Of a DNA stretch of 64,000 nt, positions 16,559 to 26,168 are shown in pieces; positions within the stretch are counted from its first letter, which is position 1, and the number at the start of each line of letters is the position of its first letter. Source of the stretch: Candidatus Praeruminimicrobium purgamenti (GTDB lineage: Bacteria > Elusimicrobiota > Endomicrobiia > Endomicrobiales > Endomicrobiaceae); contig JAHDQW010000001.1 of the NCBI GenBank assembly GCA_018433585.1, positions 310,001-374,000 on the forward strand, given 5' to 3'. The notes under the pieces were generated by a model. It saw only the letters and a program-made list of their open reading frames with translations, was not told where the DNA came from and made no database searches. The translations under genes and the position numbers were made by a program.

Positions 16559-17632
16559 ATGTCACAAAAAGCGATGGTTGCAATGAGCGGCGGAGTGGAC
16601 AGCTCCGTCGCTGCTTATATAATAAAACAGCAGGGTTTTGAAACCGTAGGCGTGACTTTAAAGCTTGTTTCAAACGAAGATATCGGAGTTTCAAGAGAAA
16701 AAACATGCTGTTCTCTTAAAGACATTGAAGATGCCAGAAACGTTTCTTTTAAAATAGGCATAAAATATTATGTTTTTAATTTTACCGATAATTTTAAAAA
16801 CGACGTTATTTCACGTTTTATTGAATCTTATGAAAAAGGGTTTACCCCGAATCCCTGCATAGACTGCAACCGTTATATAAAATTTGAAAAATTACTGGAA
16901 AGAGCCGTAAATTTAAATTTTGATTATATTGTCACGGGACATTACGGCATTATTGAGCATGACGGCGTTTCCGGCAGATTTATATTAAAAAAAGCTTTGG
17001 ATGATACGAAAGACCAAAGCTATGTTTTATATTCTTTAACGCAAAAACAGTTATCAAAAATATTGCTTCCATTAGGTAAAATGAAGAAATCAGAAATAAG
17101 GAAGATTGCATCGGAGCAGGGTTTTATAAATGCAAAAAAGCATGACAGTCAGGATATTTGTTTCGTTCCTGACGGGAACTATGTCGGTTTTATAGAAAAC
17201 TATAGACTTAAAAAATATAATCCCGGAAATTTTATAGACGTTTCCGGTAAAATTGTAGGCCGTCATAACGGAATAATAAATTATACGATAGGACAAAGAC
17301 GCGGTCTTGGACTATTTTATCATAAACCTTTATTTGTATGCGCTAAAGATGCGGAAAAAAATACTATTACGCTCGGCAGTGAACAAGATTTGTATTCTAA
17401 AAGGCTTACGGCGGCAGATATTAATCTGATAGCGTGTGAAAAAATAGAAAGGCCTTTAAAAGTAAAAGCAAAAATCAGATATAACCAGAAAGAACAGGAT
17501 GCAATAGTTGAACAAATATCAGAAAGTCAGTTTCATGTTGAATTTGATGCTGAACAGCGCGCCGTTACAAAAGGGCAGGCTGTAGTTTTATATGACGGAG
17601 ATATCGTCATAGGCGGCGGAACGATAATATAA
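16559..17632 (+). CDS. mnmA: tRNA-specific 2-thiouridylase
   Basis: Adenylates and thiolates U34 of Lys, Glu and Gln tRNAs with sulfur that originates from cysteine. The N-terminal PP-loop is AMSGGVDSSVAA. The two catalytic cysteines lie in NPCIDCNRYIKF and HDSQDICFVPDG. The tRNA-binding region includes DDTKDQSYVLYSL and YTIGQRRGLG. At 357 residues it is normal. The start is fourteen bases after cysK with AAGG upstream. In many bacteria mnmA lies with iscS; here it lies with cysteine synthesis, joining sulfur supply to tRNA thiolation. It ends one base before the end of a convergent gene. Confidence 0.95.
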   Translation: MSQKAMVAMSGGVDSSVAAYIIKQQGFETVGVTLKLVSNEDIGVSREKTCCSLKDIEDARNVSFKIGIKYYVFNFTDNFKNDVISRFIESYEKGFTPNPCIDCNRYIKFEKLLERAVNLNFDYIVTGHYGIIEHDGVSGRFILKKALDDTKDQSYVLYSLTQKQLSKILLPLGKMKKSEIRKIASEQGFINAKKHDSQDICFVPDGNYVGFIENYRLKKYNPGNFIDVSGKIVGRHNGIINYTIGQRRGLGLFYHKPLFVCAKDAEKNTITLGSEQDLYSKRLTAADINLIACEKIERPLKVKAKIRYNQKEQDAIVEQISESQFHVEFDAEQRAVTKGQAVVLYDGDIVIGGGTII

Positions 17633-18115
17633 TCAATTTTCCAAATCTAAATCAAAAATTTCAACGCGGTTAGTTTCGGTTTCAAGCACGGCAACCGTGC
17701 TTCTTCCGTATCTTTTACCCCAAACTTCTCCGGGATTTATAAAAGTGGCATCGGGTGTTTTTTGTATTGAAGGCTTATGCGTATGCCCGTAAATCATATA
17801 GTCAAAGTGTTTTTCAACGCTGCATATCCTGTGCGTTAAAACGAATGTTTTGCCGTCAAGAACAAACATATAAGGAGAATCGTAGATTTGTCCGAACTTG
17901 TTTATAGTTCTTGCAAGATCGCAGGTTTCAAAATCATTGTTTCCGAAAACTGCCATAAACGGCGCTTTTAATTTTTCAAAATGTTTTGCCGAGGAAACAA
18001 AAGAAAAATCTCCGGCATGCAAAACAAAATTTACCTGCCGGAGATTGAAAAATTCAATAGCTTTTAAAATTTTGTCCGTATTATTGTGCGTATCCGACAA
18101 AATTCCTATCTTCAT
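17633..18115 (-). CDS. YfcE/MJ0936-type metallophosphodiesterase
   Basis: Small calcineurin-like metallophosphatase, 160 residues. The metal ligands are all visible: D-x-H in GILSDTHNN, the Asp in HAGD, GNND, the His of LTHR and the C-terminal GHTH. The family hydrolyses phosphodiesters in vitro and the natural substrate is usually unknown. The ATG abuts the stop of the nfu-type gene on the same strand, so the two are probably cotranscribed. Its 3' end meets mnmA head-on with no space for a terminator. Confidence 0.88.
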   Translation of the reverse strand: MKIGILSDTHNNTDKILKAIEFFNLRQVNFVLHAGDFSFVSSAKHFEKLKAPFMAVFGNNDFETCDLARTINKFGQIYDSPYMFVLDGKTFVLTHRICSVEKHFDYMIYGHTHKPSIQKTPDATFINPGEVWGKRYGRSTVAVLETETNRVEIFDLDLEN

Positions 18116-18337
18116 TTATATTGCAACAACGTTTTTAACTTCAGGAATAGCTTCCATTATCGCTTTCTTTACGCCGTACTGTAATGTCATTGTAGCCATA
18201 GGGCATCCGCCGCAGGCGCCGGTTAATCTGACTTTTACAATACCGTCTTCCGTTACTTCAACCAATTCAACGTTTCCGCCGTCAGCCTGAAGGCTCGGCC
18301 TTATTTTGTTCAATGCTGCTTCTACTTTTTCTCTCAT
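18116..18337 (-). CDS. NifU C-terminal domain Fe-S scaffold (Nfu type)
   Basis: A 73-residue protein that is only the Nfu domain, with the cluster-binding motif CGGC in GACGGCPMATMTL and the preceding RPSLQADGGNVELVEV. Such proteins hold and transfer a [4Fe-4S] cluster. A clear ribosome binding site (AAGGAG) lies upstream of the ATG on the minus strand. It is coupled to the phosphodiesterase gene. Proximity to the IscR-like regulator, cysK and mnmA fits a local sulfur/Fe-S theme. Confidence 0.92.
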   Translation of the reverse strand: MREKVEAALNKIRPSLQADGGNVELVEVTEDGIVKVRLTGACGGCPMATMTLQYGVKKAIMEAIPEVKNVVAI

Positions 18338-18549
18338 GATAAACTCCTTTGTTAATGTTCCCGATTATTTTATTAAATTATTTTATATAAATAAAGCTGC
18401 CAGTTCTGAATCTAAAAAACGATTTTTGATGAGTTTTGTTTTTTAATTCAAATATGAATTGTTTTTTGTTGAGAATAGTTGTATTATATTAACGTATAAA
18501 CCATTATAAAAATCAAAAATTCCTGAAAAATAACATTTAAGGAAATAAA

Positions 18550-18774
18550 ATGGAAAATAACAAAGAACAAAGCCAAATCCAATTTGAAGAAAGCATAAAT
18601 AATAAAAGCAGAATTAAACAAAATTATGAAGTAATAAAATTGTTGTTTAAATATATGAAAGCCAATAAAAAATGGTGGCTTTTGCCGTTTTTATTTGTGT
18701 TGGCTTTTTTCGGCATATTTATAAGTTTTGTCGGAAATAGTTCCGTTATGCCGTTAATTTATGCTTTATTTTAA
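18550..18774 (+). CDS. DUF5989 family small membrane protein
   Basis: A 74-residue protein with a charged N-terminal half and one hydrophobic helix, ending in NSSVMPLIYALF. The pattern KKWWLLPFLFVLAFFGI followed by a PFIYxLF-like end is that of DUF5989. In other genomes this family sits with SxtJ-like membrane proteins, carbamoyltransferases and SGNH hydrolases. Here only the SGNH-like neighbour remains. AAGG lies before the ATG. Function unknown. Confidence 0.8.
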   Translation: MENNKEQSQIQFEESINNKSRIKQNYEVIKLLFKYMKANKKWWLLPFLFVLAFFGIFISFVGNSSVMPLIYALF

Positions 18775-18801
18775 TCATTAATTAAAAAACAAATAGTCAA
18801 A

Positions 18802-20013
18802 ATGAAAAAATATTTTCTAAAGATATTATTGGCGCTGGTTGGTATCATATCAGCTCTGATATTTATTGAAGTTACTTTACAAATCATTTCACTCATAACA
18901 GAAAAAACAGAATATTCAAGAACTTCTTATGTTGAACCTGACGATTTAAAAAGAAAAAGAATTCTCTGTATCGGCGATTCTATGACTTACGGTTCCGGAG
19001 TAGAATTTTACGAGACATATCCTGCCGTGTTGCAAAAATTTCTGAATAATATTTATCCTGGTAAATATGTTGTCTACAATATCGGACATCATGGAGTAAG
19101 TTCATCAATGGTATTGAATGATTTGGAAAAGAATATAAAGAAATACAAACCTGATATTGTTTTGATTATGATCGGCAGCTGCGATAATTTCATTCTTGAA
19201 AAAAGTAACAGTTATTTGTTTGCCGACAGTACAATTCAAAGATATCTTACTATATTGAATATAAATTTTAACAAATTAAAAATAGTAAAACTTTTCAGTG
19301 TGTTTTTCCTTCATGATAATGATCAAATAGGCAGTAAGAACAGTTTTATTGAGCACGATAAATCTTATTCTCTTCAAATTGAGTTATGGACACAAAAATG
19401 TAACAAGAAGCTTAATCCTGAAGAACTTATACGAGAAGGCGAAGATTTTGTCAAAATTCATCCGAATGTGGAAATGTTACATCAAATAGCCTTTTTGTAC
19501 CAACAGAAAGGCGATTTCGAAAAATCTTTTATATATTTTAATAAAGCTTTGGATATTGAATGTTCCGTGCGGACCGTCCAGTTTTTGATAGAAGGGCAAT
19601 ATATCAGGCAAAAAGATTATAAAACGGCATTGGCTGTATTGGAAAAATATAAAAAAGTATTTATCAGGGAGAAAAAACTGGATCTTTTTCTTGAAATGAA
19701 AAGTTTTTGCAGCAGCATTAATGAAAACAGCGAAAGCAAAACTCTTTTATATAATTATTACAAAATGTATTCTATATTAAAGAAAAAAAAGATTAAGATT
19801 ATATTTTTGGGATATCCTCAGTATGATAAGACTGAAAATGAATTGGCGGTTGTAAAACAAAATCTTAATGCTGAAGTACTGTTCTTGTTTGCAGATATAG
19901 TTAAAGATAAAGATATTCTTTTGCGATATGACGGATACTGCACAAAATACGGATACGAAAAAATAGCAAAAATGGTTTTTGCCAGACTGCAGTCTCTCAA
20001 ATGGATTGAATAA
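18802..20013 (+). CDS. membrane-anchored SGNH-hydrolase-like protein with a TPR insert
   Basis: Begins with a signal anchor (about residues 4-34). A GDSL/SGNH fold follows, with block I in ILCIGDSMTYGSG and later blocks NIGHHGVSS and MIGSCDNF. A tetratricopeptide-like insert (HQIAFLYQQKGDFEKSFIYF) splits the domain. The C-terminal block V reads YDGYCTKYGY and has no histidine where the catalytic Asp-His pair is expected, so the protein may be catalytically weak, use other residues, or bind rather than hydrolyse. It lies 27 bases after the DUF5989 gene with no clear ribosome binding site. Likely acts on cell-surface or secreted glycans, by analogy only. Confidence 0.75.
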   Translation: MKKYFLKILLALVGIISALIFIEVTLQIISLITEKTEYSRTSYVEPDDLKRKRILCIGDSMTYGSGVEFYETYPAVLQKFLNNIYPGKYVVYNIGHHGVSSSMVLNDLEKNIKKYKPDIVLIMIGSCDNFILEKSNSYLFADSTIQRYLTILNINFNKLKIVKLFSVFFLHDNDQIGSKNSFIEHDKSYSLQIELWTQKCNKKLNPEELIREGEDFVKIHPNVEMLHQIAFLYQQKGDFEKSFIYFNKALDIECSVRTVQFLIEGQYIRQKDYKTALAVLEKYKKVFIREKKLDLFLEMKSFCSSINENSESKTLLYNYYKMYSILKKKKIKIIFLGYPQYDKTENELAVVKQNLNAEVLFLFADIVKDKDILLRYDGYCTKYGYEKIAKMVFARLQSLKWIE

Positions 20014-20057
20014 CCTGAATCCCTTTCAGAACCAATTTTATAAAAACCTATATATTG

Positions 20058-21983
20058 TCAGATAATATTCCAACCGTTTTTTGAAGCGTCAGACGGCATA
20101 CGCCAGTCTCCGCGGGGGCTTAAACTTATCGAACCTACTTTCGGTCCGTCCGGCACGCAGTTTCTCTTAAACTGTGAGTTAAAAAATCTCTTGTAAAACA
20201 GGTCAAGCCATTTTTTGATTACGGCATCATCGTATTTATTCTTAAAAGCGTTCTGCGCAAGATAAAAAATCTTTTCAGGCGTGAAATTCCAGCGGATATG
20301 ATGATATATAAAAAAATCGTGAAGTTCGTAAGGTCCGATAAGATCTTCGGTTTTCTGGGCGATATTTCCTTTTTCGTCAGGAGGAAGAAGTTCCGGTGAA
20401 ATTGCCGTATCGCATATTGATTCAAGCGTTTGTCTGCATGATTTCAGCTCAATCCATAAACTTGCCTGGTGCACAAGATACTTTACAAGAGTTTTAGGCA
20501 CGGAGCAATTCACGTTATACATGCTCATATGATCGGCGTTATAAGTGCAAAAGCCGAGGGCAAGCTCAGATAAATCTCCTGTTCCGAGAACTATTTTATT
20601 TGTTTTATTGGCGTAATCCATAAGGATTTGGGTGCGTTCTCTAGCCTGTGAATTTTCATAAGTGACCGAACGGTCATTTTCAGAAAGTCCTATATCTTTG
20701 AAATGCTGTATGCAGGCTGCAGAAATGGATATTTCCTGTTTATCAATTCCTAGTTCATCCATAAGTTTGAACGCGTTGTTTTTTGTTCTGTCGGTCGTTC
20801 CGAATCCCGGCATAGTAATGCCTGTTATAGTTTTTCTGTCCCAGCCGAGTTTATCAACGGCTCTGACGGCAACAAGAAGAGCAAGAGTCGAATCAAGTCC
20901 TCCCGATACGCCTATGACGAGTCCCTTAGTTTTACTTGTTTCAAGACGCGTCATCAGTCCGTTAACCTGAATATTTAAAATTTCTTCGGCGCGTTCTTTC
21001 ATTTTATCGTTTGTTTTAGGCACAAACGGGGCTGAGTCTATATAACGGTTTAGCTCTTTAGGCTGTTGAATGTTATTAATATCAATTTCTATCGTTTTTA
21101 TCTTTCCGTTTAAAACATCGTAAAAATGGTCGACCTGATCTCCGAAAGTTGTAAATTTACGGCGTTCATTTTCTAATTTGTTTATATCAAAATCCGCGAA
21201 AATTTTTGTGCCGTCGCGTTTGTAAAGTTCCGTTTCGGCGAGCATAATTCCGTACTCGTAAGCAAGACAATGTCCTGAAAATACTACGTCTGACGTCGAT
21301 TCCGTAGGCCCTGATGCCGCATAGAGATACGCGCAGACGTTTCTTGATGAATTTTGACTGACAAGTTCACGTCGGTACGCTGCTTTTCCGACAGTTTCTG
21401 TAGACGCCGACGGATTTAAAATCACAGTCGCGCCCATAATGCTGAGACGCGAAGAAGGGGGAATAGGCATCCATAAATCTTCACATATTTCAATACCTGT
21501 TTTAAAAGACAAATTTCCTGCCGAAACGTCAAATATTAAATTAGGATTAAAAGGTATTTTTTTGTATTCCGAATCTATATCGAATCCGGAATGGAACCAT
21601 CTGCGTTCATAATATTCTTTGTGATTTGGAAGATATGATTTAGGAATAAATGCCGCTACTTTTCCGCCGGCAATTACGGCCGCGGCGTTCCAAAGGCGCG
21701 ACTGATGGTAAAGCGGAAGCCCGACAACGGCTATTATATCTTTTGTTTCAAGAGATATTTTATCCAAAGCATCTTCTGCTTCCTTAAGTAAAATATCCTG
21801 CTGGAATAAATCTCCGCATGTATAGCCTGTCAATGAAAGTTCAGGAAATAAAATAATAGAGGCGTTTTTCTTTTTTGCGTCTTTAATTTCATTTATGATC
21901 TGACCGGTATTAAAATTTACATCTGCAATTTTAATTCTTGGTGCGCAAGCGCAAACTCTTATAAAACCATGTTCTGTAATCAT
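20058..21983 (-). CDS. nadE: glutamine-dependent NAD+ synthase
   Basis: Amidates nicotinate adenine dinucleotide to NAD+. The N-terminal nitrilase-type glutaminase domain (about residues 1-280) carries the Glu of FPELSLTGY, the Lys of PKSYLPNH and the Cys of EICEDLW. The C-terminal synthetase starts with the PP-loop GVSGGLDSTLAL near residue 355. The length of 641 residues matches the two-domain form. On the minus strand, a TTGGAG ribosome binding site precedes the ATG. It is monocistronic and convergent with the SGNH-like gene. Confidence 0.95.
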   Translation of the reverse strand: MITEHGFIRVCACAPRIKIADVNFNTGQIINEIKDAKKKNASIILFPELSLTGYTCGDLFQQDILLKEAEDALDKISLETKDIIAVVGLPLYHQSRLWNAAAVIAGGKVAAFIPKSYLPNHKEYYERRWFHSGFDIDSEYKKIPFNPNLIFDVSAGNLSFKTGIEICEDLWMPIPPSSRLSIMGATVILNPSASTETVGKAAYRRELVSQNSSRNVCAYLYAASGPTESTSDVVFSGHCLAYEYGIMLAETELYKRDGTKIFADFDINKLENERRKFTTFGDQVDHFYDVLNGKIKTIEIDINNIQQPKELNRYIDSAPFVPKTNDKMKERAEEILNIQVNGLMTRLETSKTKGLVIGVSGGLDSTLALLVAVRAVDKLGWDRKTITGITMPGFGTTDRTKNNAFKLMDELGIDKQEISISAACIQHFKDIGLSENDRSVTYENSQARERTQILMDYANKTNKIVLGTGDLSELALGFCTYNADHMSMYNVNCSVPKTLVKYLVHQASLWIELKSCRQTLESICDTAISPELLPPDEKGNIAQKTEDLIGPYELHDFFIYHHIRWNFTPEKIFYLAQNAFKNKYDDAVIKKWLDLFYKRFFNSQFKRNCVPDGPKVGSISLSPRGDWRMPSDASKNGWNII

Positions 21984-22178
21984 ATATACTCCAACAAGAT
22001 AGATAAAATTTTGTAATAATATGAGTATATCAAAATTTTCAGCAAATTTAATATCAGCGCATTTTTTTATGCGGTATATTGAAAAAATTTTTTAAAATGA
22101 TAAAATATTACGCAAATCTAATTATCTAATTCATAAGCTCTTGATAAGATAATAAAAACTCAAATAAATTTAAAAAGT

Positions 22179-22252
22179 CGGGGTGTAGCACAGCTGGCTA
22201 GTGCGCTCCCTTCGGGTGGGAGAGGTCGCTGGTTCAAATCCAGTCACCCCGA
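22179..22252 (+). tRNA. tRNA-Pro (anticodon CGG)
   Basis: The acceptor stem CGGGGTG pairs with CACCCCG, followed by discriminator A. The D arm, the anticodon stem CTCCC/GGGAG with loop TTCGGGT, and the T arm GCTGG-TTCAAAT-CCAGT are all formed. CCA is not encoded. Confidence 0.93.
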
Positions 22253-22371
22253 TTTTATAACCAAAAACCGTCTTTTAAAACAGAAAATTCCGCTTTAAAA
22301 TTAATTATGAAAAATAAACACATCGGTTTGTATTTACGGCCGGTAAGAAATATCTGCTTGGAAACTGTAAA

Positions 22372-22445
22372 CGCGCCCAAGAGGATTTGAACCTCTAACC
22401 TTTTGATTCGTAGTCAAACGCTCTATCCAGTTGAGCTATGGGCGC
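22372..22445 (-). tRNA. tRNA-Arg (anticodon ACG)
   Basis: On the minus strand GCGCCCA pairs with TGGGCGC. The anticodon stem TTTGA/TCAAA carries loop CTACGAA (anticodon ACG, expected to be edited to ICG by TadA). The T arm AGAGG-TTCAAAT-CCTCT is complete. CCA is not encoded. Confidence 0.93.
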
Positions 22446-22504
22446 ATTATAAAAACAATAAATAATTTTAAATGATTTAGTGTTTTTTGTCAATAAGGAT
22501 TATA

Positions 22505-22534
22505 TTCGTTTTTTCTCTGTATTTTTGATAAAAT
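22505..22534 (+). promoter_or_regulatory. possible promoter of smpB-addA-addB
   Basis: TTCGTT (22505-22510) and TAAAAT (22529-22534) with an 18-base spacer, upstream of an AGAGGTG ribosome binding site for the smpB GTG start. Confidence 0.4.
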
Positions 22535-22562
22535 AGCGGTATTAACTTTCAGAGGTGTTCTT

Positions 22563-23030
22563 GTGTCTGCTAAAAAATTGGAAAAACAAATATTAATAAC
22601 AAATAAAAAAGCTTTTCATGATTATCATATTCTTGAAGAATACGAAGCCGGTATCGTGTTGTCCGGGTATGAAGTCAAATCTTTAAGACTGCATAACGTA
22701 AGTCTTGTCGACTCTTTGGTAAGATTTGTCAACGGTGAAGCTTATTTGGACAATGTCTATATAGCTCCTTATTTGCAGATTTCAAGCCATGTCCAGGAAT
22801 ATGAAGCTAAAAGAAAAAGAAAACTTCTGCTGCACAGACAGGAAATAGTTAAGATAAATTCGAAAGCGAAAGAAAAAGGATTAACGGTAATACCTTTGGA
22901 AATCTATGTTTCAAAATACGGCAAAATTAAAGTTCTTATAGGACTGGCAAAAGGGAAAACCACTTACGACAAGAAAGAAATTTTAAAGAAAAAAGACATA
23001 AACCGCGAATTACAAAGACAGGGATATTGA
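22563..23030 (+). CDS. smpB: SsrA-binding protein
   Basis: Binds tmRNA and brings it to stalled ribosomes for trans-translation. Typical segments are HDYHILEEYEAGIVLSGYEVKS, a long YLDNVYIAPY strand, the LLHRQEI motif and a basic tail (KGKTTYDKKEILKKKD). The 155-residue length is normal. The start is GTG with a strong AGAGGTG ribosome binding site. It lies sixteen bases before the addA-like gene and two tRNA genes lie upstream. The tmRNA gene itself is not seen in the window. Confidence 0.95.
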   Translation: MSAKKLEKQILITNKKAFHDYHILEEYEAGIVLSGYEVKSLRLHNVSLVDSLVRFVNGEAYLDNVYIAPYLQISSHVQEYEAKRKRKLLLHRQEIVKINSKAKEKGLTVIPLEIYVSKYGKIKVLIGLAKGKTTYDKKEILKKKDINRELQRQGY

Positions 23031-23045
23031 TGTTGGCGCAAAATA

Positions 23046-26000
23046 ATGACAAATAAACAGATATCAGACCAATTTATTGTTGTTGAAGCTTCGGCGGGAT
23101 CCGGAAAAACTCATAATTTGGCAAAAAGATATATTACTTTACTGCTGGATTTTGACGCATCTGAAAATAAAAACATTCCTTTAAAAAATATTCTGGCTTT
23201 AACATTTGCAAATAAAGCAAGTGTTGAAATGAAAGAAAGAATAATAGAATATTTAAAAAAAATATCATTAAGAGAAGATGTAGGCGATTTACTGAGCGAT
23301 ATTAAACTTCCAAAAGATAAAATAGCTGAAAATGCAAATATTGCGATGAACGTTATTATCGGGCATTACGATAATTTTAATGTTAAGACAATAGACAGTT
23401 TTATTAATTTAATTATAAAGGCCTGCGCTTTAAAAATAGGTCTCTCTCCTGATTATCAGATAGAAGAAAATTATAAGGACTATATAGGTTTTTCAATAGA
23501 TTCGTTTCTTGATAATTCTTTAGTCAGCAAAGAACTGGAGAATTTGTTAAATGATTTTTTTGAACAATATCTGGTTGACGCTCATTTGTCATGGGATATC
23601 AAAGAAAATATATCGCAGGAATTTATAAAACTTTACGAAGACGTTAAAAAATCCGCAAAACAGCTTCAAAGTGACGGCGTGATTGATTATAAAAAAGTTT
23701 TGATTGATTATTGTGAAAAATTTTACGACTGTTGTCTGGATATGACTAAAATCAAAGAATTTGCAAATATAGACAAGCGTCTGGCTGATAACATACTTAA
23801 AATAACAGAGAATAATAAAAGATATCTTCTCACAAACAAAACAATATCTGCGTATTTCAAAAAAGAGAGTATTCCTTACAGGGCAAAAACACAGCAGAAT
23901 GAACGGCTTGATGAATTGTTTTTCGAATCTCAAAAAATACTTAAGGGCTTTTATGAATTTAAAGCGTTTAATTATTACGGAATTTATATGCGGATGTTTG
24001 AGCATATCGTTAATGAGTTTGACAGACAGTCAAAAGCGGACTCAATAGTTTTTCTGCAGGATCTTAACAGAAAAGTATTAAAAATATTTAATGATGACAG
24101 CGGGATAGTACCTGAAATATATTTTCAGCTTTCGAGTTATTTTAAAGATTTTCTTATAGACGAATTTCAGGATACAAACCAAATACAGTGGAAAACGCTG
24201 AAATTAATAGTTGAGGAAAATCTGTCTCAGGGCGGTTCTTTTTTCTATGTCGGAGACAAAAAACAGGCTATATACGGATTCAGAGGCGGGGATTCAAGAA
24301 TATTCGACCGTCCTTTAGCCGAATTTGCAAGATACAATCCTAAACGCGTGCAGCTGGACACAAACTACAGGAGCTATAAAGCAATTATTGATTTTAACAA
24401 TTCCGTTTTTTCAAAAGAAAATATTGCAAGATTTTTTGACGAACTTGTAAAAGACAAAGACCTTGAGGAAATTCCCATGTATTTCAGTTCTATTTCCGAT
24501 ATGTTTGAAACGTCAAAGCAAAAATACAGCGCCGGTAAAAAAAACGGCGGATATGTCGAAATATCGACTATAGAATACGGAGAAGAAGATAAAGAAGACT
24601 GTGAATTAAAAGTAAAAGAGTATTTGTATAAAACCATAGATTCTCTTAAAGAAAGGTTTGAATACAAAGATATTACCGTAATATGCAGAGACAATAACGA
24701 TATAGCAAAAATAGGACAGTGGCTTCTTGAAAAAAACATAGACATTGAATCTTTTCAAACTTTAAATATTATAAACAGCGATATCGTAAAAGAGTTGTTT
24801 TCAGCTTTAAAATTTTTTAACTCTCCTACGGATGAAATATCTTTCGCGTCATTTTTGTTAAGTTCAGTATTTTTATTCAGGACAAAAATGTCTAAAGAAG
24901 AAATACTGCAGTTTATTACGGAAAATTCTTTGAATAAAAATAAAGAAAAAGAACTTTATGTTTTGTTCAGGGATAAATATCCGGATATATGGCGGGAATA
25001 TCTAGAGCCGTTTTTTAATTCGGCCGGTTTTATTGCCGTTTATGAATTGCTTGTTTCTGTCATATCAAAATACGACGTTATTAATAATTTTCAAAATAAC
25101 AATAACGTAATTTTAAGATTTTTGGAAATTGTAAGCATTTTTGAATCGCAGGAGCAGGGACTGCAGAATTTTATAGATTATTTCCAAAATACTGAAGAAA
25201 GACGCAAGGATAATAATTTCTTTATTAAAGTTCCGTCTTCAAACGCCGTAAGAATTATTACTGCTCATAAAGCTAAAGGTTTGCAGTTTAACGTTGTTAT
25301 AATGCCTTATTTGTCTTTAAAGTTTTCCGCTCCGGAAAAGCCTTTCAATGTGCAGAATGACAAATATATTAAGTTTCTTAATATTTCAAAACAAATGCTT
25401 TCTTATTCGGATGAACTGGCGGAAATATATTATAAAAAATACTTTAAAAATCTTTCGGACGAGCTGAATGTTTTATATGTCGCAATGACAAGAGCCGTAT
25501 GCGAGTTTTACGGGCTTATAATGCAGGAAAGCGGCAAAAAAAGAACTCCTATTAATAAATTGCTGCCTGATGATTTAAGAAAATCAGGAGAAAAGAATAA
25601 ATATTCTCCGGCGATTAAAAAAGAAGACGTTGTCAAAGAAATTTTTGTGACTCAGATGAAAGATTTTACTGAGATAATTTCGGAAAGCGCAATGGAAATA
25701 TACGGTAAAGAAAGAGAAGATATTTTGTTGAAGGGGAAAATTATTCACTATGCTTTGTCTTTGATATTGACTTATAAAAAAGAAAATATTGAAAATGAAA
25801 TTCAAAAAACTTTATCTTCGGCTGCTTTAAAATATCCGAATGAAAATATTTCATGGCTTGAGTCTTCATTAAAAAAGATTCTGTCTGATAACGCAATATC
25901 GGCGTTTTTTGACGTTTCAAAAAACGTTTATAATGAGAAAGAATTTGTAGATTCTTCAGGGAATACTTTAAGAATAGATAAACTTGTAACAGATAAAGAG

Positions 26001-26168
26001 AATAAAAAAATAAGCATAGTCGATTTCAAAACATCGATATACGATGCCGAACTTATCAAAAAACAAATGCAGAAATACCTTTCTGTGGTAAGAGATTTTT
26101 ATCCCGGAAAAGAAGTCTGTTGTTTTGTAGTCAATATCGAAAAAACTGATGTTGTGGAGATTAAGTAA
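23046..26168 (+). CDS. addA: AddA-like UvrD-family helicase-nuclease
   Basis: Helicase and nuclease subunit of a double-strand-break repair complex (AddAB, functional equivalent of RecBCD). Superfamily 1A motifs are present: Walker A ASAGSGKTHNLAKRY (residues 15-29), LALTFANKA, DEFQDTNQIQW as Walker B, VGDKKQAIYGFRGGD, LDTNYRS, and TAHKAKGLQF with VAMTRA near the C-terminal half. The last ~100 residues hold a RecB-type nuclease motif with LRIDKLV and VDFKTS. The length of 1040 residues is a little below the usual AddA. It overlaps the addB-like gene by one base (TAATG). Confidence 0.87.
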   Translation: MTNKQISDQFIVVEASAGSGKTHNLAKRYITLLLDFDASENKNIPLKNILALTFANKASVEMKERIIEYLKKISLREDVGDLLSDIKLPKDKIAENANIAMNVIIGHYDNFNVKTIDSFINLIIKACALKIGLSPDYQIEENYKDYIGFSIDSFLDNSLVSKELENLLNDFFEQYLVDAHLSWDIKENISQEFIKLYEDVKKSAKQLQSDGVIDYKKVLIDYCEKFYDCCLDMTKIKEFANIDKRLADNILKITENNKRYLLTNKTISAYFKKESIPYRAKTQQNERLDELFFESQKILKGFYEFKAFNYYGIYMRMFEHIVNEFDRQSKADSIVFLQDLNRKVLKIFNDDSGIVPEIYFQLSSYFKDFLIDEFQDTNQIQWKTLKLIVEENLSQGGSFFYVGDKKQAIYGFRGGDSRIFDRPLAEFARYNPKRVQLDTNYRSYKAIIDFNNSVFSKENIARFFDELVKDKDLEEIPMYFSSISDMFETSKQKYSAGKKNGGYVEISTIEYGEEDKEDCELKVKEYLYKTIDSLKERFEYKDITVICRDNNDIAKIGQWLLEKNIDIESFQTLNIINSDIVKELFSALKFFNSPTDEISFASFLLSSVFLFRTKMSKEEILQFITENSLNKNKEKELYVLFRDKYPDIWREYLEPFFNSAGFIAVYELLVSVISKYDVINNFQNNNNVILRFLEIVSIFESQEQGLQNFIDYFQNTEERRKDNNFFIKVPSSNAVRIITAHKAKGLQFNVVIMPYLSLKFSAPEKPFNVQNDKYIKFLNISKQMLSYSDELAEIYYKKYFKNLSDELNVLYVAMTRAVCEFYGLIMQESGKKRTPINKLLPDDLRKSGEKNKYSPAIKKEDVVKEIFVTQMKDFTEIISESAMEIYGKEREDILLKGKIIHYALSLILTYKKENIENEIQKTLSSAALKYPNENISWLESSLKKILSDNAISAFFDVSKNVYNEKEFVDSSGNTLRIDKLVTDKENKKISIVDFKTSIYDAELIKKQMQKYLSVVRDFYPGKEVCCFVVNIEKTDVVEIK

